A stretch of 64,000 nucleotides of DNA from Dryomyza anilis (Eukaryota; Arthropoda; Insecta; Diptera; Dryomyzidae). The stretch spans positions 34,869,963 through 34,933,962 of the forward strand of contig OX638133.1 in the NCBI GenBank assembly GCA_951804985.1, written 5' to 3'. This document shows, piece after piece, positions 46,036 through 58,423 of the stretch; the stretch's first letter is position 1; each line of letters begins with the position of its first letter. Under the pieces are notes generated by a model. That model ran no database searches. It saw nothing but the letters and a program-made list of their open reading frames with translations, and had not been told where the DNA came from. Both the position numbers and the translations under genes were made by a program.

Positions 46036-46804
46036 AGATGGGCGCGTGCCTGTTTTTGATGGCACGGACACGCACGGGCACGCCGATAGGTGACACGCAC
46101 GAGCACGAGCCCGACGAGTAAAATTACAGGCACGCACGAGAAGCACGGGATTTTAAAAGACACGAAGAAACGGGGAAAAACACGGAAAAACACGACAAAG
46201 CACGGAAAAACATGAAAAAGCAAGAAAAACGATAAAAATAATACCGGAACCGTTTAGATTTTTGGAACCAGAATCGTTATTAAAAATGTGTTGAACGGAA
46301 ACTGGAATCGAAACATATATATTTATTTTGTGGTTGGAATCGGTAACGCCATTTTAAAAATATCGAAACCAGAACCGGAACAGATATTATAGTCCCTGTC
46401 AGGGAACGCAAAGAACCGGAATCGAAACCCATTTTATGTTGGTTGATAGCGGAATCGAAACTGCAATTTAACAAATCTTCGAACCCGAACCGGAACCGAT
46501 ATTCCAATAGGTTTTAGTCCCTGTATTAAATAATTCAAAAATTAAGTTTTATTCTCTTATATCCATAAGTAAAACTAAAACAACAGATTTTTAAGAAAAG
46601 GCTAATTTATCATGAAATTTTTATTTTCTGAAGCTGGAAGGGTTTTTTTAAATTGGTGTAGAAACTAAAAAAAAAACTTTAATGGTCGCGTGCCTGATTT
46701 TGGAGGCACGGACACGATAGCAACTAGCACGCACGGAGATTTGCACGCACGAACTCAGATTTTCGGGCGTGACACGAAAAAAGCACGGCACGCGCCCATC
46801 TCTA
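46036..46804. mobile_element. hAT-type MITE with GGCACGGACACG subterminal repeats
   Basis: The ends GAGATGGGCGCGTGCC and inverted GGCACGCGCCCATCTCTA resemble family H1 termini. Subterminal zones repeat GGCACGGACACGCACG-like words. Flanks GTATACAT and GTATAGAC match at only five positions, so the duplication is uncertain. Its centre (about 46235-46530) is a separate repeat rich in GGAACCGGAATCG with two copies of the end TTATAGTCCCTG or TTTTAGTCCCTG, probably a nested tandem of another element. Confidence 0.65.
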
Positions 46805-46959
46805 GTATAGACCAAAAAAACAAGTTTAGTAAAATTTAATACATTTTTGTCCATTTGTATTTATTTGATTTGATTTTATTCTGCAGTGTATTCAAAACTA
46901 GTTTTTCTGTACGTCACACATAGCCGACGTACTGCGAATGTTAGCCGAATCAAACCATA

Positions 46960-47562
46960 CACTTAAAACAATTTCTAGGGCATATTATGAAATATTTTTT
47001 CGTAATTTTTAATATCGTAAAATACACGAATATTTCGTAGAATATACGAAACATTTGTAATATCTATTTTTCCAAAATAATTTTATATTTAATATAAATG
47101 GGTTCTGTGTGAGTTGTGTTTGTGTCAAAAGTGCAAAAGTATCAAATATATAATATTTTATATTTTTATTAGTAATTAGTAGTCGTAATTATCATCGTCA
47201 GTTTTTTTTAAACAAAGTATTCGTGTATTTTACGAAATATTCGTAAAATATTTCAATTGTTTTATAAAATGTACGAATGCTATCCCAAAAGTACTAATAC
47301 TTTCGTAAATGTACGAATATATTCGTAAAAAGGTACACAAATATTCAATAAATTACGAATCTTTCGTATTATGTACGAATGGCTTTCGTAGACAAAATCT
47401 ACGAATTAGTTTCGTAAAATAAATAATCAATATTCGTAATTTTATCATAAATCTAATATTCTTTTGTGTATTTTATGACATATTTCGTCGATAAATTTCA
47501 TGAATTTGTTCGTAAAATACACGAATGATTATGTGTATTTTAAGCAGATTTTATTTTGAGTG
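46960..47562. mobile_element. TA-flanked element full of TTCGTA words
   Basis: The ends CACTTAAAACAA and inverted TTATTTTGAGTG are flanked by TA (46958-46959, 47563-47564). The body repeats TTACGAA, TTCGTAAAATACACGAA and similar palindromic words dozens of times. No open frame is present. Confidence 0.6.
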
Positions 47563-47564
47563 TA

Positions 47565-48660
47565 ACCAAGAAAAATCCAACAAAACAAAGAACTTTCTGT
47601 AAGCGAGCATACTATTTGGTTAAATCATTTTATTCATATTTAGTAAAAGAGAAAGCAATACTTTGTTTTTTTAGGCTTTTAAATAAATACATAATGTAGT
47701 AACAATAAATACGTATGTAGTATTTTTATACCCTAAACAATTACCTTATATTTTAAAACGAAATAAAAAGATTCAAAAATACCAATTGACAGTTTTTTTA
47801 ATTGTTTTGTCATCGTTTTTATTTCATTTCATAGAAAAAATGTCTATTGCAACCATTTCTGATATTTTAGAAAAATTTCTTTTCATTTTGTCTTACAAAA
47901 TAAGATGGTAAGTGTTAAAGATTGTATTCTGTTTTGTCATCGATTTGTAACACTCAGGAGGAGACGTGTTCAGTATGGAAAAGTAAACGAAATGATTTTT
48001 ACAAATTCAAATGCGGTTACTGTGGTCAAAGCAAATAATGCAAAAAATCCCGAAAAAATAAAAATTCTCTAATTTATGACAAATAAGAAAAATTAACAAG
48101 TTTTCAGTTATTAGTGATCGTTCATGTCGTCAACAAAAAAATTAGAAAAAGTGGGAAAACAAATTGTGTACTTTTTGATTAGCAAACCGTTCTACATTGT
48201 ATGCAATTATTGCAAGTATAGCATGTGTATCACGAGAAGCTGCTAGAAATATTACAATTCGGTTTTGAGAGACCATCTTCTTAAATAATATATGTGAATC
48301 AGGTCGAAAATAAGGATTTATGAATCGTAAATTTGCGGTGAAATTAAAGTGTTAGCTCTTAGATCTCTTATTTTACCACATCAATAAGAGATGTGGTAAA
48401 AAATTTAATATATTTCACATTTTCAAAAAGTATACATGAGATTTAAATTGAGATCATTTAAAGTTCAAAATAAAATAGAAGAAATGGATTAAAGTTCCAA
48501 ATAGACGAGCGTGGGAATGTTTATGAAACAATAGTATACAATAAGGTGTCACTTTTTTGACATTTTTGTCGATTGTTAATTTTCTCACAACCTTTGGATT
48601 GTTAATAAGCAACAAAAAATACGAAAAGCAAAATATTTTTGAATTTGAAGCAAGGAAATA
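47565..48660. other. AT-rich DNA
   Basis: No gene supported. A small hairpin TTTTACCACATC / GATGTGGTAAAA with a 7-base loop lies near 48370-48402. Confidence 0.45.
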
Positions 48661-49129
48661 CCTGCCGCAATGACATTGGAAATAGTACTAGGGGTCGAAT
48701 TATAGAATATAATGTATATTTTGAGTAAGCAAATTTGTAGAACTGTTTGCAAAAAAAATATATATGTGATCAGATTTTCGATATATCGATAATTTTCCAA
48801 TTTATCGATTGTTTTATACAGCAGTAAAGACATATAAACCAAGAAAAATATTTTTAGGATGCCATCCTTTAAAAAGCTTAATTAGTTTCCATTCAATTGG
48901 TATACAAATGTTGTGCCAATAATTTGTGTTTTTATTTTAAAAAATTATCGTTTGATTTATATGTGTTTACTGCTGTATAAAACAAACGATAAAACAGAAA
49001 ATTATCGAAAATCCGATTACATATAATTTTTTTTAGTAAACAGTTCTAGAAATTTGCTTACTCAAAATATTGTTTTGGAATATTCTATAATTCGACTGCT
49101 AGTACAATTTCCAATGTCATTGCGGCAGG
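48661..49129. mobile_element. Foldback element with long inverted arms
   Basis: The left arm starts CCTGCCGCAATGACATTGGA. The right arm ends with its complement (TCCAATGTCATTGCGGCAGG, one base different). Arms of about 170-190 bp include the TCGAATTATAGAATAT, GTAAGCAAATTTGTAGAACTG and ATTTTCGATA blocks. A third partial arm follows at about 49140-49260. It is non-coding. Confidence 0.7.
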
Positions 49130-49612
49130 CGTTTACCATCTTTCGATAAAACGGAAAATTATCGAAATATCAAAAATCCGATTACATATAATTTTTTTTT
49201 CGCAAATAGTTCTACATTACTTACTCGACTCCTAGTACAAATGCACCTCCTAGTACAATATACAAATTACTTGTTCCCGTTAATCGAATTCAATAAAAAA
49301 TTGCACACCTTATTTTTGAGTCCTAATCAAAGTAAACAATGATACAATTTGTTCAAAATGATTTAACCCACCAAACTGCACTGAGCTATGTCCAGATATA
49401 AAATGTTTTGCTTATATAAAATCAGTTCTTCGAAAAATATTGAAATTTTGTAAAACTGAAATAAAATAAGCGCTAGCTGGATATCAAAAAATTTAGAAGA
49501 AATGTTGTCGAACGGCTGATGGTGGGTTGGATGAATAAAATACGAAAGTCCTATCTAATTCAAAAATATAATTCTTTAACAATTTTTAAAAACTTGTTTT
49601 TCATATGTGATA

Positions 49613-50629
49613 TCGTCACTGTCATGCCAAAGTGGCGAATGTGCATTTTTAAAAATGTTGGGAAATCAAATTTTAAAGTTTGAAGTGCTTAAAAAATTAT
49701 TTTTTTCAATTTTTTCTGTTACTTTGGTTTATTCATGAATTATTATAACGTATATAAAATATCTTTGGATTTGGACAATTTACTGAATTATAAATACGAA
49801 TTTTGTGAGGCAATATCCTGACCAAAACGCAAATATTTTTGTTTTTTATGCTATAACTTTTTATTCGCTCAAAATAAAATAGTGATGTGAAGGAATTATT
49901 TGTTTGTTTTTAAAGCAGCTATCTATTGGCATCATTATTTAAAAATATTTTGCCAAACATTAATTTGCCATTTGTTATTTGTAGGAAAAAATGTTTGGCA
50001 AAATATTTTTAAATAATGATTCAGATCGATAGGTACTTTAAAAACAAACAATTAATGCCTTTGTACCACTATTTTATCTCGTACCATTATATAGTTATGG
50101 CGAAAAAGGAAAGATTCGCCCTTTTCGAATGACAAGATTTTCAATTTTTCCAAAGTTCTTCGTTTTTTTGCTATAATATTTTATTGGTGCAAGATATAAT
50201 AGTAGTGTTGAGGTATTAATTATTTATTTTTAAAGCACCTATCGAAATGCATCATTTTTTAAAAATATTTTGTCAAACATTTTTTCCTGCAAATAACAAA
50301 TGGCAAATTAATGTTTGACAAAATATTTTTAATTAATGATGCAGATCGATAGGTGCTTTAAAAACAAACAATAAATGTCTTTACACTACTATTTTATCTC
50401 GTACCAATAAATAATAATGGCGAAAAAGGAAAGATTCGCCCTTTTGGCATGACAAGATTTTCAATTTTTCAAATTCGCCCTTTTGGTTTTGACTTTTGTG
50501 GCTAGAAATATCCAACAAAACGACACGCGATTTTAGCATAGTATACTTAAGTAAAAACTACATTCAAAAATGTAAAAAAACGCAATTGCCAAAAATTGCA
50601 CATTCGCCCCTTTGGCATGATAGTGACGA
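49613..50629. mobile_element. TCGTCACTGTCAT-terminus MITE made of two palindromes (copy B)
   Basis: The ends TCGTCACTGTCATGCCAAAG and its near-complement are flanked by TA on both sides. Inside are two successive inverted units (about 49860-50110 and 50170-50420). Each has arms of roughly 110 bp that read AAAATAGTGATGTGAAGG, TTTAAAGCACCTATCGA and AAATATTTTGCCAAACATT, and then their inverse. No protein is encoded. Confidence 0.75.
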
Positions 50630-50639
50630 TATAACTTTT

Positions 50640-53212
50640 TCTTTTCCTGTGTTAGGTTTTTAAGTTATGAATAAAAGAAAATGAAAAATAATTTCGTAAT
50701 TTTTCCGCATTATTCCGGAAGTTTAAAGAAATTGTAGTTGTTACTTTTAATGCAGATGTAGTAACATTAGTTCGATAAAAGTTGTGTACTCAAATATTCA
50801 AAATCACGCTTGTTTTTGTGCAACATTTATGCATACGCATGCCACTGTTTTGCATCGACCTCTATATTCTTCTGGGTCAAAATTCAATTACAAATTCCTC
50901 TGGCGCAGACAAGAGGATTAATAACATATGAGCAACTACTACCATGTGGTAGCTTGGCTTGGCTTAGCAACTCAAATCAAACCTGCCAGTCTGCCGACAT
51001 GTAAAAACGAAGATCTACGATTAGGCAATCCATTTATTATTTGGCCTGTCCAACTTTGTAACGCATTTCGAAACAGAAAATATGGCAACTTGCATACAAG
51101 ATGCACTACCATGTTCTGTGGATAGTTTGGATACATATGTGATATGATATCCATCATTTTGCAGCAGTCACTGGTTTGCAAAATATTTTTCATGTTTATT
51201 ATTCTGTGTGTGTATGTGTGTGTTTCTTGCTGCCAACGTTGTCCAATGTTTTAAGAGAGTTTTTCCCATTGTGAAGCCGAAATAATGCCTTTGTCTTCTG
51301 TCAAATGTCAGTTTGAAATTGAATTTTCAATGCACTTCCCATACTATCGCCTACAGTTTATCACATTCTACTACAACCTACTCAAATATCTAGTTCAGGT
51401 ACTAGGTACATGAATGAGTTTCGAACATTGAATTTTGATTCTTTGGTGTCTCAAACGAAATATGCAAGTAGCATTTGCAGAAGGCAACGACGCAACTTTG
51501 ATGATTTCTCTACTTTGCATCTGTTAATTGATATCCGCATTAATTTATGCTAGACAAAGGTAACTTCCTGCAGACTTGATTCAACTGTCAGTAGGCACAG
51601 CTGTCTTTCTGTCAGTGGCTCCTGCTAATAATCGAGATAAAGTAGAGTGTTCATTTGTAAGTGTTTGGTGTCGCCTTCAATTTCATTTCATTCTCATTCG
51701 CATTCACAAACTCTTTGAACCTTTTTGTCGATTTGCTGTTTATCTTAATGCAATGAGACTATTCAGCAACTTCTATTACTGCATTCTTGCTTTACCATTC
51801 TGCATTTCATTCAATTCCTATGTAGTCTGCATAGTTTTGGAGTTTTCGGAATGCCAGAAAAGTCTGTAATTCATGGTCGCAAATAATCCACAGGCTAATT
51901 AGTTTGTTTAAGAGCATTACTTACAATTGTTAACTATTTCGAAAATTTAAACAATTTATATAAGTTGGTTTAAAATAGTATAGGAGTATTGCAAAATTAT
52001 TCCAAATATATTGATAAATTCTAAATTATACATAGAAATTGAAATATATCAAATAACTTAAAAGTTTTATATATTTTTCGATGAATCTGTTATTAGTTAA
52101 AAATATTCCTCATATTTGCAATGTTTGCAGTTAAAAACAAGATATACTGTTATTACTAATCAATAATGTAACATTAAAGTTTTCACTATAGCTGCATTTA
52201 AGAAGAATATTATCTTTAAACTATTTAATAATTTACAACAAGAATATGTACATATTCTTTCTGTTCAAAATGTACAATAAATTTTCTTATGGATATGACA
52301 TGCAAATGACATTTGAAAACCTTTGAGCACCTATGTCTGTACAATGCTGTTCTGGACATTGCTGCAAGCCACTTTATAACATACTTTCTACATACCTAAC
52401 GTTAAAAAACAGCATTTAAAAGGGTCTACCACATCAAAAATAAAAGTGGACATGGTCGCACACTTTACCGTACATTAGCATGTTGTGGTTTATACATGCG
52501 GTTTTAGTGTATGTCTTCTATGAAGCTTAAAACCACTGTTTATATATAAAAATAGTTTTCTCAGATGTTGTACAAAATTATTTTACTACATATACTTTAT
52601 TAATGCACATGTTGTAAACTTTAAGACTTATACGTCTAACAGCAAGGACTGAAACCCAAATATATAAAGAATTTAATTTTGTTTTCGGTATTCTGATTTT
52701 TTGAAACCAATGTATATCGAATTTTGTTTCAGTTTCGGTTATGATTCCATAAATTTTTAAGTTTCTAAAGAAACTGAAAACTAATAACACTTCTTAACAA
52801 CCAAAACAAAAAACGTTACAGTATCCATAATAAAGGTGTTGGAATAGTCTCGATAACGATTTTTGATTCGCTAAAGGTGATTTGAAAAGATAAGGTTAGG
52901 TATTTTGCTGCCAAACCATTCAGAAATACTTTTTATACCATATTTTTTAACTTTATTTCTTTAATGCAGTAACGGATTGAAAAATAGAGATTTTTTTTTT
53001 ATTATTTTATGATTTATTTTTATTTACGACAATATTGTACGTGTTGACCCACGACATGTACTATCCCACACATGACATGTACTATCGCTTGAAAATCAAA
53101 TGAATTTGTTGCTCACAACAACAAAGCACAAGTAGTGTCAAAACAAAATACAAACAAGACGTCGTTGTAGTGAAGAGGTGTAAAATAATGTGCAATAAAA
53201 ATTTAAATACTG
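50640..53212. other. Unique DNA with a GC-richer island
   Basis: The 50800-51870 segment has more balanced composition and several open frames (for example 51576-51869) but no recognisable domains or splice pattern. It may contain conserved non-coding sequence. The 51950-53200 part is AT-rich. Confidence 0.4.
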
Positions 53213-53345
53213 AAAGAAACTAGGGTTGCAATATTGCCAGAAAAAACATCGATGTTTATTTTTATCGATGTTTCAAAAATAAACATCGATTCCAAAAAAA
53301 CATTGAAATAAAAACACTTCGAAGTTTCCGATGTATGTCTTTTTT

Positions 53346-54645
53346 CAGAGTTTGGAAATAGTCACTCACGTTCACTCATGCTCATGAACGTGAACACAAA
53401 TGTCATATCGTTGCTTCACAGTTCATGAACACTCGTTTCCTCAGATGAGTACAATCAAAAGTGAATACTCGTTACAGATTTGAAATACGTTGCTCGTGAA
53501 CGAGATTAATGATTTTCTTCTGTTCACTCTTTATTCACGAAGGTGAAGCAACTAAAATTTTATTTCGGTAATCGATTGCGAACTTCGTAAGATGCCTAAT
53601 GGTACCTTCTGGAGTGGTCAATGTGGACCCACCAATAGTGGGTCCGAAAACCAATTTTTGACCCAAACATTTTTATTGCGGAAATCGATTGCTGGCATCA
53701 TGGTATGCCTAAAGGTACCATTTGGAATGGTCAATGACCACCAATAGTGGGTTCGAGATCCAATTTTTGACATACAAACATTTTTATTGCGGAAATTGAT
53801 TGCGGACATTATGGGCTGTCTAATGGTACCATTTGGAATGGTCAATGACCACAATTACCAATTTTGACGCCTTAAATTTTATTTCGGAAATCGGTGGTCA
53901 TTGACCACTTCAAATGGTACTATTAGACATCCCATGATGTCCGCAATCGATTACCGCTATAAAATGTTCGGTTATTGGTGGTCATTGACCACTCCATAAG
54001 GTACCATTAGGAATCCCATGAAGTCCGCAATCGATTTCCGCAGAAAAAGTTTTGTCCGCAATAAAATTTGAGGGGTCAAAAATTGTTTATTGGTGGTCAT
54101 TGACCACTCCAAATGGTACCATTAGACATACCATGATGTCCGAAATCGATTTCCGCAATAAAAAAGTTTGGGTTAATTGGTTTTTGGACCCATGTTGGTG
54201 GTCATTGTCCACTCCAAATCCAAATCACTCCAACCATTAGGCATTCCATTATGTCCGCAATCGATTTCCCCAATATTTGGGTCAAAAATGTTTTTTTTAC
54301 CCACTTTTTGGGATATGTTTTAATTTTCTTCAAAGGCTACACTCAAGATGTGAATAAAAAGATTTGCCAATTTGATTGTGAACACTTTTGAATATGAACA
54401 GAACAAAAAATATTTTGTTGATCATCTCTTATGAGGATTAAAAATGTAGCGAATGTGAGTACTCATGAGCAGCCAAATTCTGTTCGATAACGAGTGTTCA
54501 CTTTAGAATAACGAGTAAGTCGGATTTTTTTTGCTTACTCGCTCGTGAAGTGTGAAGAAAAATAATGATCTTTCGTATTAATTTATGAAGATTTATCGTG
54601 AGTGAATAATTTTGAATATTCATTTATGAATATTGCCGAACCCTG
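53346..54645. mobile_element. Nested hAT-like element with inverted 110-bp arrays
   Basis: The ends CAGAGTTTGGAAATAG and inverted TATTGCCGAACCCTG are flanked by T-rich TCTTTTTT and CTTTTTTT. Subterminal clusters of GTGAACACTCG and CACTCACGTTCAC words lie at both sides. The centre holds the array at 53563-54300. A CAGAG or CAGGG start with an 8-bp duplication is hAT-like. Confidence 0.6.
53563..54300. repeat. Head-to-head tandem array of a 110-bp unit
   Basis: Three forward units carry GGAAATCGATTGCGGACAT, GCCTAATGGTACCATTTGGA and GGTCAATGACCACCAATAG. About four inverted units follow, with the switch near 53890. The word GGTCATTGACC is itself a palindrome. One inverted unit has an internal deletion and another a short duplication (AAATCCAAATC). 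Confidence 0.8.
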
Positions 54646-55691
54646 CTTTTTTTTAATAAAACTTCTAAAACAAATTATAATGAGCATATATATGTGTGCA
54701 TTTAGTAGATTTTAATGAAAAATTGAACATTTTAGGAAAAATTAAAAAAATATTTATAAGAAAAACCTAAAATTTAAAAAAAATTTAAATCATATTATTC
54801 GTATCCCTGTAAATCTTCTTTATTGTTTTTCTCGAAACCGACTCAATGGCGTATGCATTAAACAAATTATCAGATAACGTTTTAACTTCTTACTTTCTTA
54901 CACTCCGATTTTTAATATTTCATAATCAGCTAAAAAAAAAATTTATTTTTATTATCATTAAATTATCTGAAGATATCAACACCTCAGATACGACATTTTT
55001 GAGTTAATGGATTGAGGAATTGAATTTATATAATTGTATGATTAAATACTACTGTTAATCCTCTTAACACCAAGTTTCATCGCTCTTGCTCATTTCGTTC
55101 TATTGTTTTCGTGATTTCAAATGTCACACTTTTGATTTGATTGTGTAAATTTTGAGAAATTTTGTAGTCCAAAAATTGTTATCAAATTGTTTCCCTCAAC
55201 TGTTTACAATAAATGCAATAACCTTTTTTTACAGAATTTGCTCTATTAGTTTTGAATAAGATAATGACGTCATTTTCTTACTAAATTTGTAATGCCATTA
55301 CAACGAACAAAGTGTTTAAGTACTAGAATATTCTAAATCTAAAGTTAGAAATAGATAATACATTTTTATTGAAGAAGACATCATAACATCGGCAAAATCT
55401 GACATCGATACATCGATATTTCATTGTCAAACATCGATGCTGCAGATAAAAACATCGATGTTTCGAAAACATCGATGTTTCAAAAACATCGATGTTGAGT
55501 ATGCAACCTTAAAAGGAACTGCTTATAACACTGAGTATTCGGTGCATTATACATATTTTTTTTTAGATTCTTACTCTAAACAATTTCATTAATATTGAAA
55601 TATAGAAAAAATCAAAAGAAAGAAAAAAATTATCAAACAACATTTTTTTCTTTATTTAGTTTTTTAAAAAAAAAAAAATTGTGTTGGATAT

Positions 55692-56202
55692 TAGACATCT
55701 GCACAAATGGTTTTGAAGTTTCCTCTTCAAATATGCACTACTGCACTCTACAGTTTTGAATTCATTGAGCAAATGACAATCGACAGTATTATGGTGAAGT
55801 CTCTCTGAGCGACTTCACTTCACTTCAGTATTTGTTTCATTGGTGTCAAGCACTGTCAAAACATCAAGCCATTCAAAACATTCAATGTTTTGAAAAACAC
55901 AATAAACGACAACACTGTAGCTTAACATGCAACGAATACAGTAGGTGCAGAATCATAAAAAAAAATGAAAAATGCTCTAAGTACTCGGTGTCATAAGAAT
56001 TTTCAGCGACAGTAGTATTATTATTTTTTTTTTTTCAAAACATTAAAAGTCTTGAACAAATGTCTTGACACAGTGAAGTAAAGTCGATGCAGAGACTTCA
56101 CTATACTATAGACTGCCATTGCAAATTGCACTTAATACTGTAGAGTGCAGTAGTGCATATTTTGCAGAGGGAACTTAATAAATACATTTGTGCAGATGTT
56201 TA
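55692..56202. mobile_element. MITE with 150-bp inverted repeats
   Basis: The left end TAGACATCTGCACAAATG and the inverse right end (minus strand TAAACATCTGCACAAATG) are followed by matching blocks, AATATGCACTACTGCACTCT and then GTGAAGTCTCT. The 511-bp element is foldback-like and non-coding. The TSD is unclear. Confidence 0.65.
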
Positions 56203-58423
56203 GTTTGTATCATGAGCCAAATTTTTTAATACAATTTTTTTTGTCTTCTAAAAATTGTAACGGTTAATGGTACCCAGCGGGAAAATTTCATCATTGACGA
56301 CAAGGGCAAGAGACAATTTGGAATTGATGAATATGTCTATATTTCATGAAGAACGTTTCTTTAAAGATGGTTTACATAATATAATAATGGTGTAATATCT
56401 TTGCACGGCGAAAATGCTATCAGTCATCGATGGTACTGACCTGCCTTAAGTGGCATTGATGACATTTCCCACTGGGTACTGGTTCAATTCCATCATTCCA
56501 TCATATCGACGAAATTTCTTAGATACAAATACAACTCGCAGCAAACAATACATTTTAATGAAGAAAATTAAAATTGTTTTTGAATGCAATAAACCAAACA
56601 ACAAATTTGATTTCGTTCGTAGTGAAAACTTCCATATAAAACTTTTTGTCTTGTCCGAATTTTTAACTTTAGAAAAAAAAAGTGTAAATTAATTAAAAAT
56701 TTAATATTTTGCGATAAAAACTTCTTTAATAACATTAAATAACTTTTACTAAAACTGATATTTATAGTTTTTTTATAAACTCTTTTGGGCTCTTTTGTCG
56801 AAATAATAGCGGTTGCAAGTTTTTAATCTATAGAAAACCACTATGCTAATAAATTCTAAAGGATTTTTATGCTTTGAGCTAAATTTTCATCTATGATATA
56901 ATGACCACTTCACAAATGACATTATTAACATTTTGCCAAGCAAATTTTGGTTTCTAAAACTATTGCCAAGTGTGTGTGTGAGTGGAGTGTGTGTCAATGC
57001 CATACGAGAATTTATCAATTTTGAGTTTCCGACATCAATGGCAAAATGCTTTTGCTACACCTTTTGACACCTTTGCTGACAGCTCTGAATATGAGCAGCT
57101 TTTGTTAGAGTTCAGTAGCATACTTAAAATAATGTTGCGGTTCTTTGTATAAGAATTTCAAAGGATTTCCTCGTTGATTTTTGTGACAGTATTTTAATTA
57201 TAATTTCTACATTAGTTGAGGTTCTTTTAGTGACATGTTTAATTTCTAACATTAAACTATTTTCTAAGACCAACAAAGAACCATATTGTACATTTTGCAA
57301 GCATTTTCAAAGTGTCTTTTCTGTTTTTTTTTATTTTTATTTTACACTCTTTTTTTTATTTTATTTTATTTTTGTTACTCTGCCAAGAGTTAAACTTGTG
57401 ACCAACATTGTTTCCGGGTTTTATTTCTTCTGTTTTTCCTTCGCTTTATGTTGTTGCGGTTGGTCATGTTGTCAACATGAAATTTCATGCATTAGCAGCC
57501 ATTTTCAGTTCTTCTTTTTACTACGTTTCTGTTTAAATATTTTGCACAAGCTACTAAGAATCATAAAAACAACAAAAATTAAGTGCAAATAAGAATTTCT
57601 GTTAACTATCAACAAATTTGTAGTTGTTGTTTTTATGTTGCTGTTTTTCTAGGCGACAGCAACGTCATATTTTGTTGTCGTCAAGACGCGTTCATAAAGC
57701 CGTTTTGTTGATCGTGCATGTGCTAAAGAAAACTACAACAACAAAAAACAATTACAACCTTTTAATGATAGTTTTTACAAGTTTATAGGCAAATACTTAT
57801 ACATTTATTTATTATAAATGGATGCAATTGATGTAAACAAATATAAATCAAAATAATCATTGCGACAATTAGCGAAAACTCAGCATTTGTGATTTTTGAT
57901 TTTGTTTCGATCTTTTATTCTAAAAAAGATATTGTACAATTTGATATTCGTAAAATGAAAATAAGAAAAACAAAAATAAAAACAAAAACAATACCAAACA
58001 AAAAAAACTACAATAAAGCAAAGAAAGTACCGAACAAAATTCCAACAATCTAAAAATAGTAAAAAAATAACAATTTTTGATGTTCAAAATATTTTAAAGG
58101 CAAAAACAAAATATTAATATTTCATAAATATTAATATAATTACTCTTGACAATTAAAAGAAAATTTGGTTTTCAATTCTTGAAAACCTAGTTGTGTAAGG
58201 AACTGCATTATTTTGTTCTAAAATATTGGCTGAGAGAGTCGAAAAATATTGAAAGTACTTTTCATAAAAACGTTATGTAATACAATATAACTAAGTATGC
58301 TGTCAAAAGCAGTGACAAAGGATGACATAGGAAAATTTTCTCTCGTTTGTTGAGTAGTGATATTAATACTTCATAAATACTTCATTAGTTTTGTAATTAG
58401 AACTAATTTTTTGGGCAGAATAT
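56203..58423. other. Unique DNA plus a family D fragment
   Basis: The GC-richer part at about 56880-57760 holds open frames without domains. From about 58150 to 58330 a family D fragment shares the AAAACCTAGTTGTGTAAGG and ACTAAGTATGCTGTCAAA blocks with 9070-9210. Confidence 0.45.

Larger units (their letters stand above)
53221..55511. mobile_element. hAT-type element with ATCGATG ends, carrying a second hAT
   Basis: The ends TAGGGTTGCAATATTG and inverted GAGTATGCAACCTTA are flanked by AAAGAAAC and AAAGGAAC, an 8-bp duplication with one difference. Subterminal zones are packed with AAACATCGATGTTT words at both sides (53250-53300, 55390-55500). There is no transposase. A second hAT-like element interrupts it at 53346-54645, so the original host element was about 1 kb. 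Confidence 0.7.

Noticed and set aside
53618..54240. Repeat protein (TIPNGTIRH-type peptides on both strands)
   Set aside because: The peptides arise from the 110-bp DNA array read in both directions; frames are broken and lie inside a hAT element.
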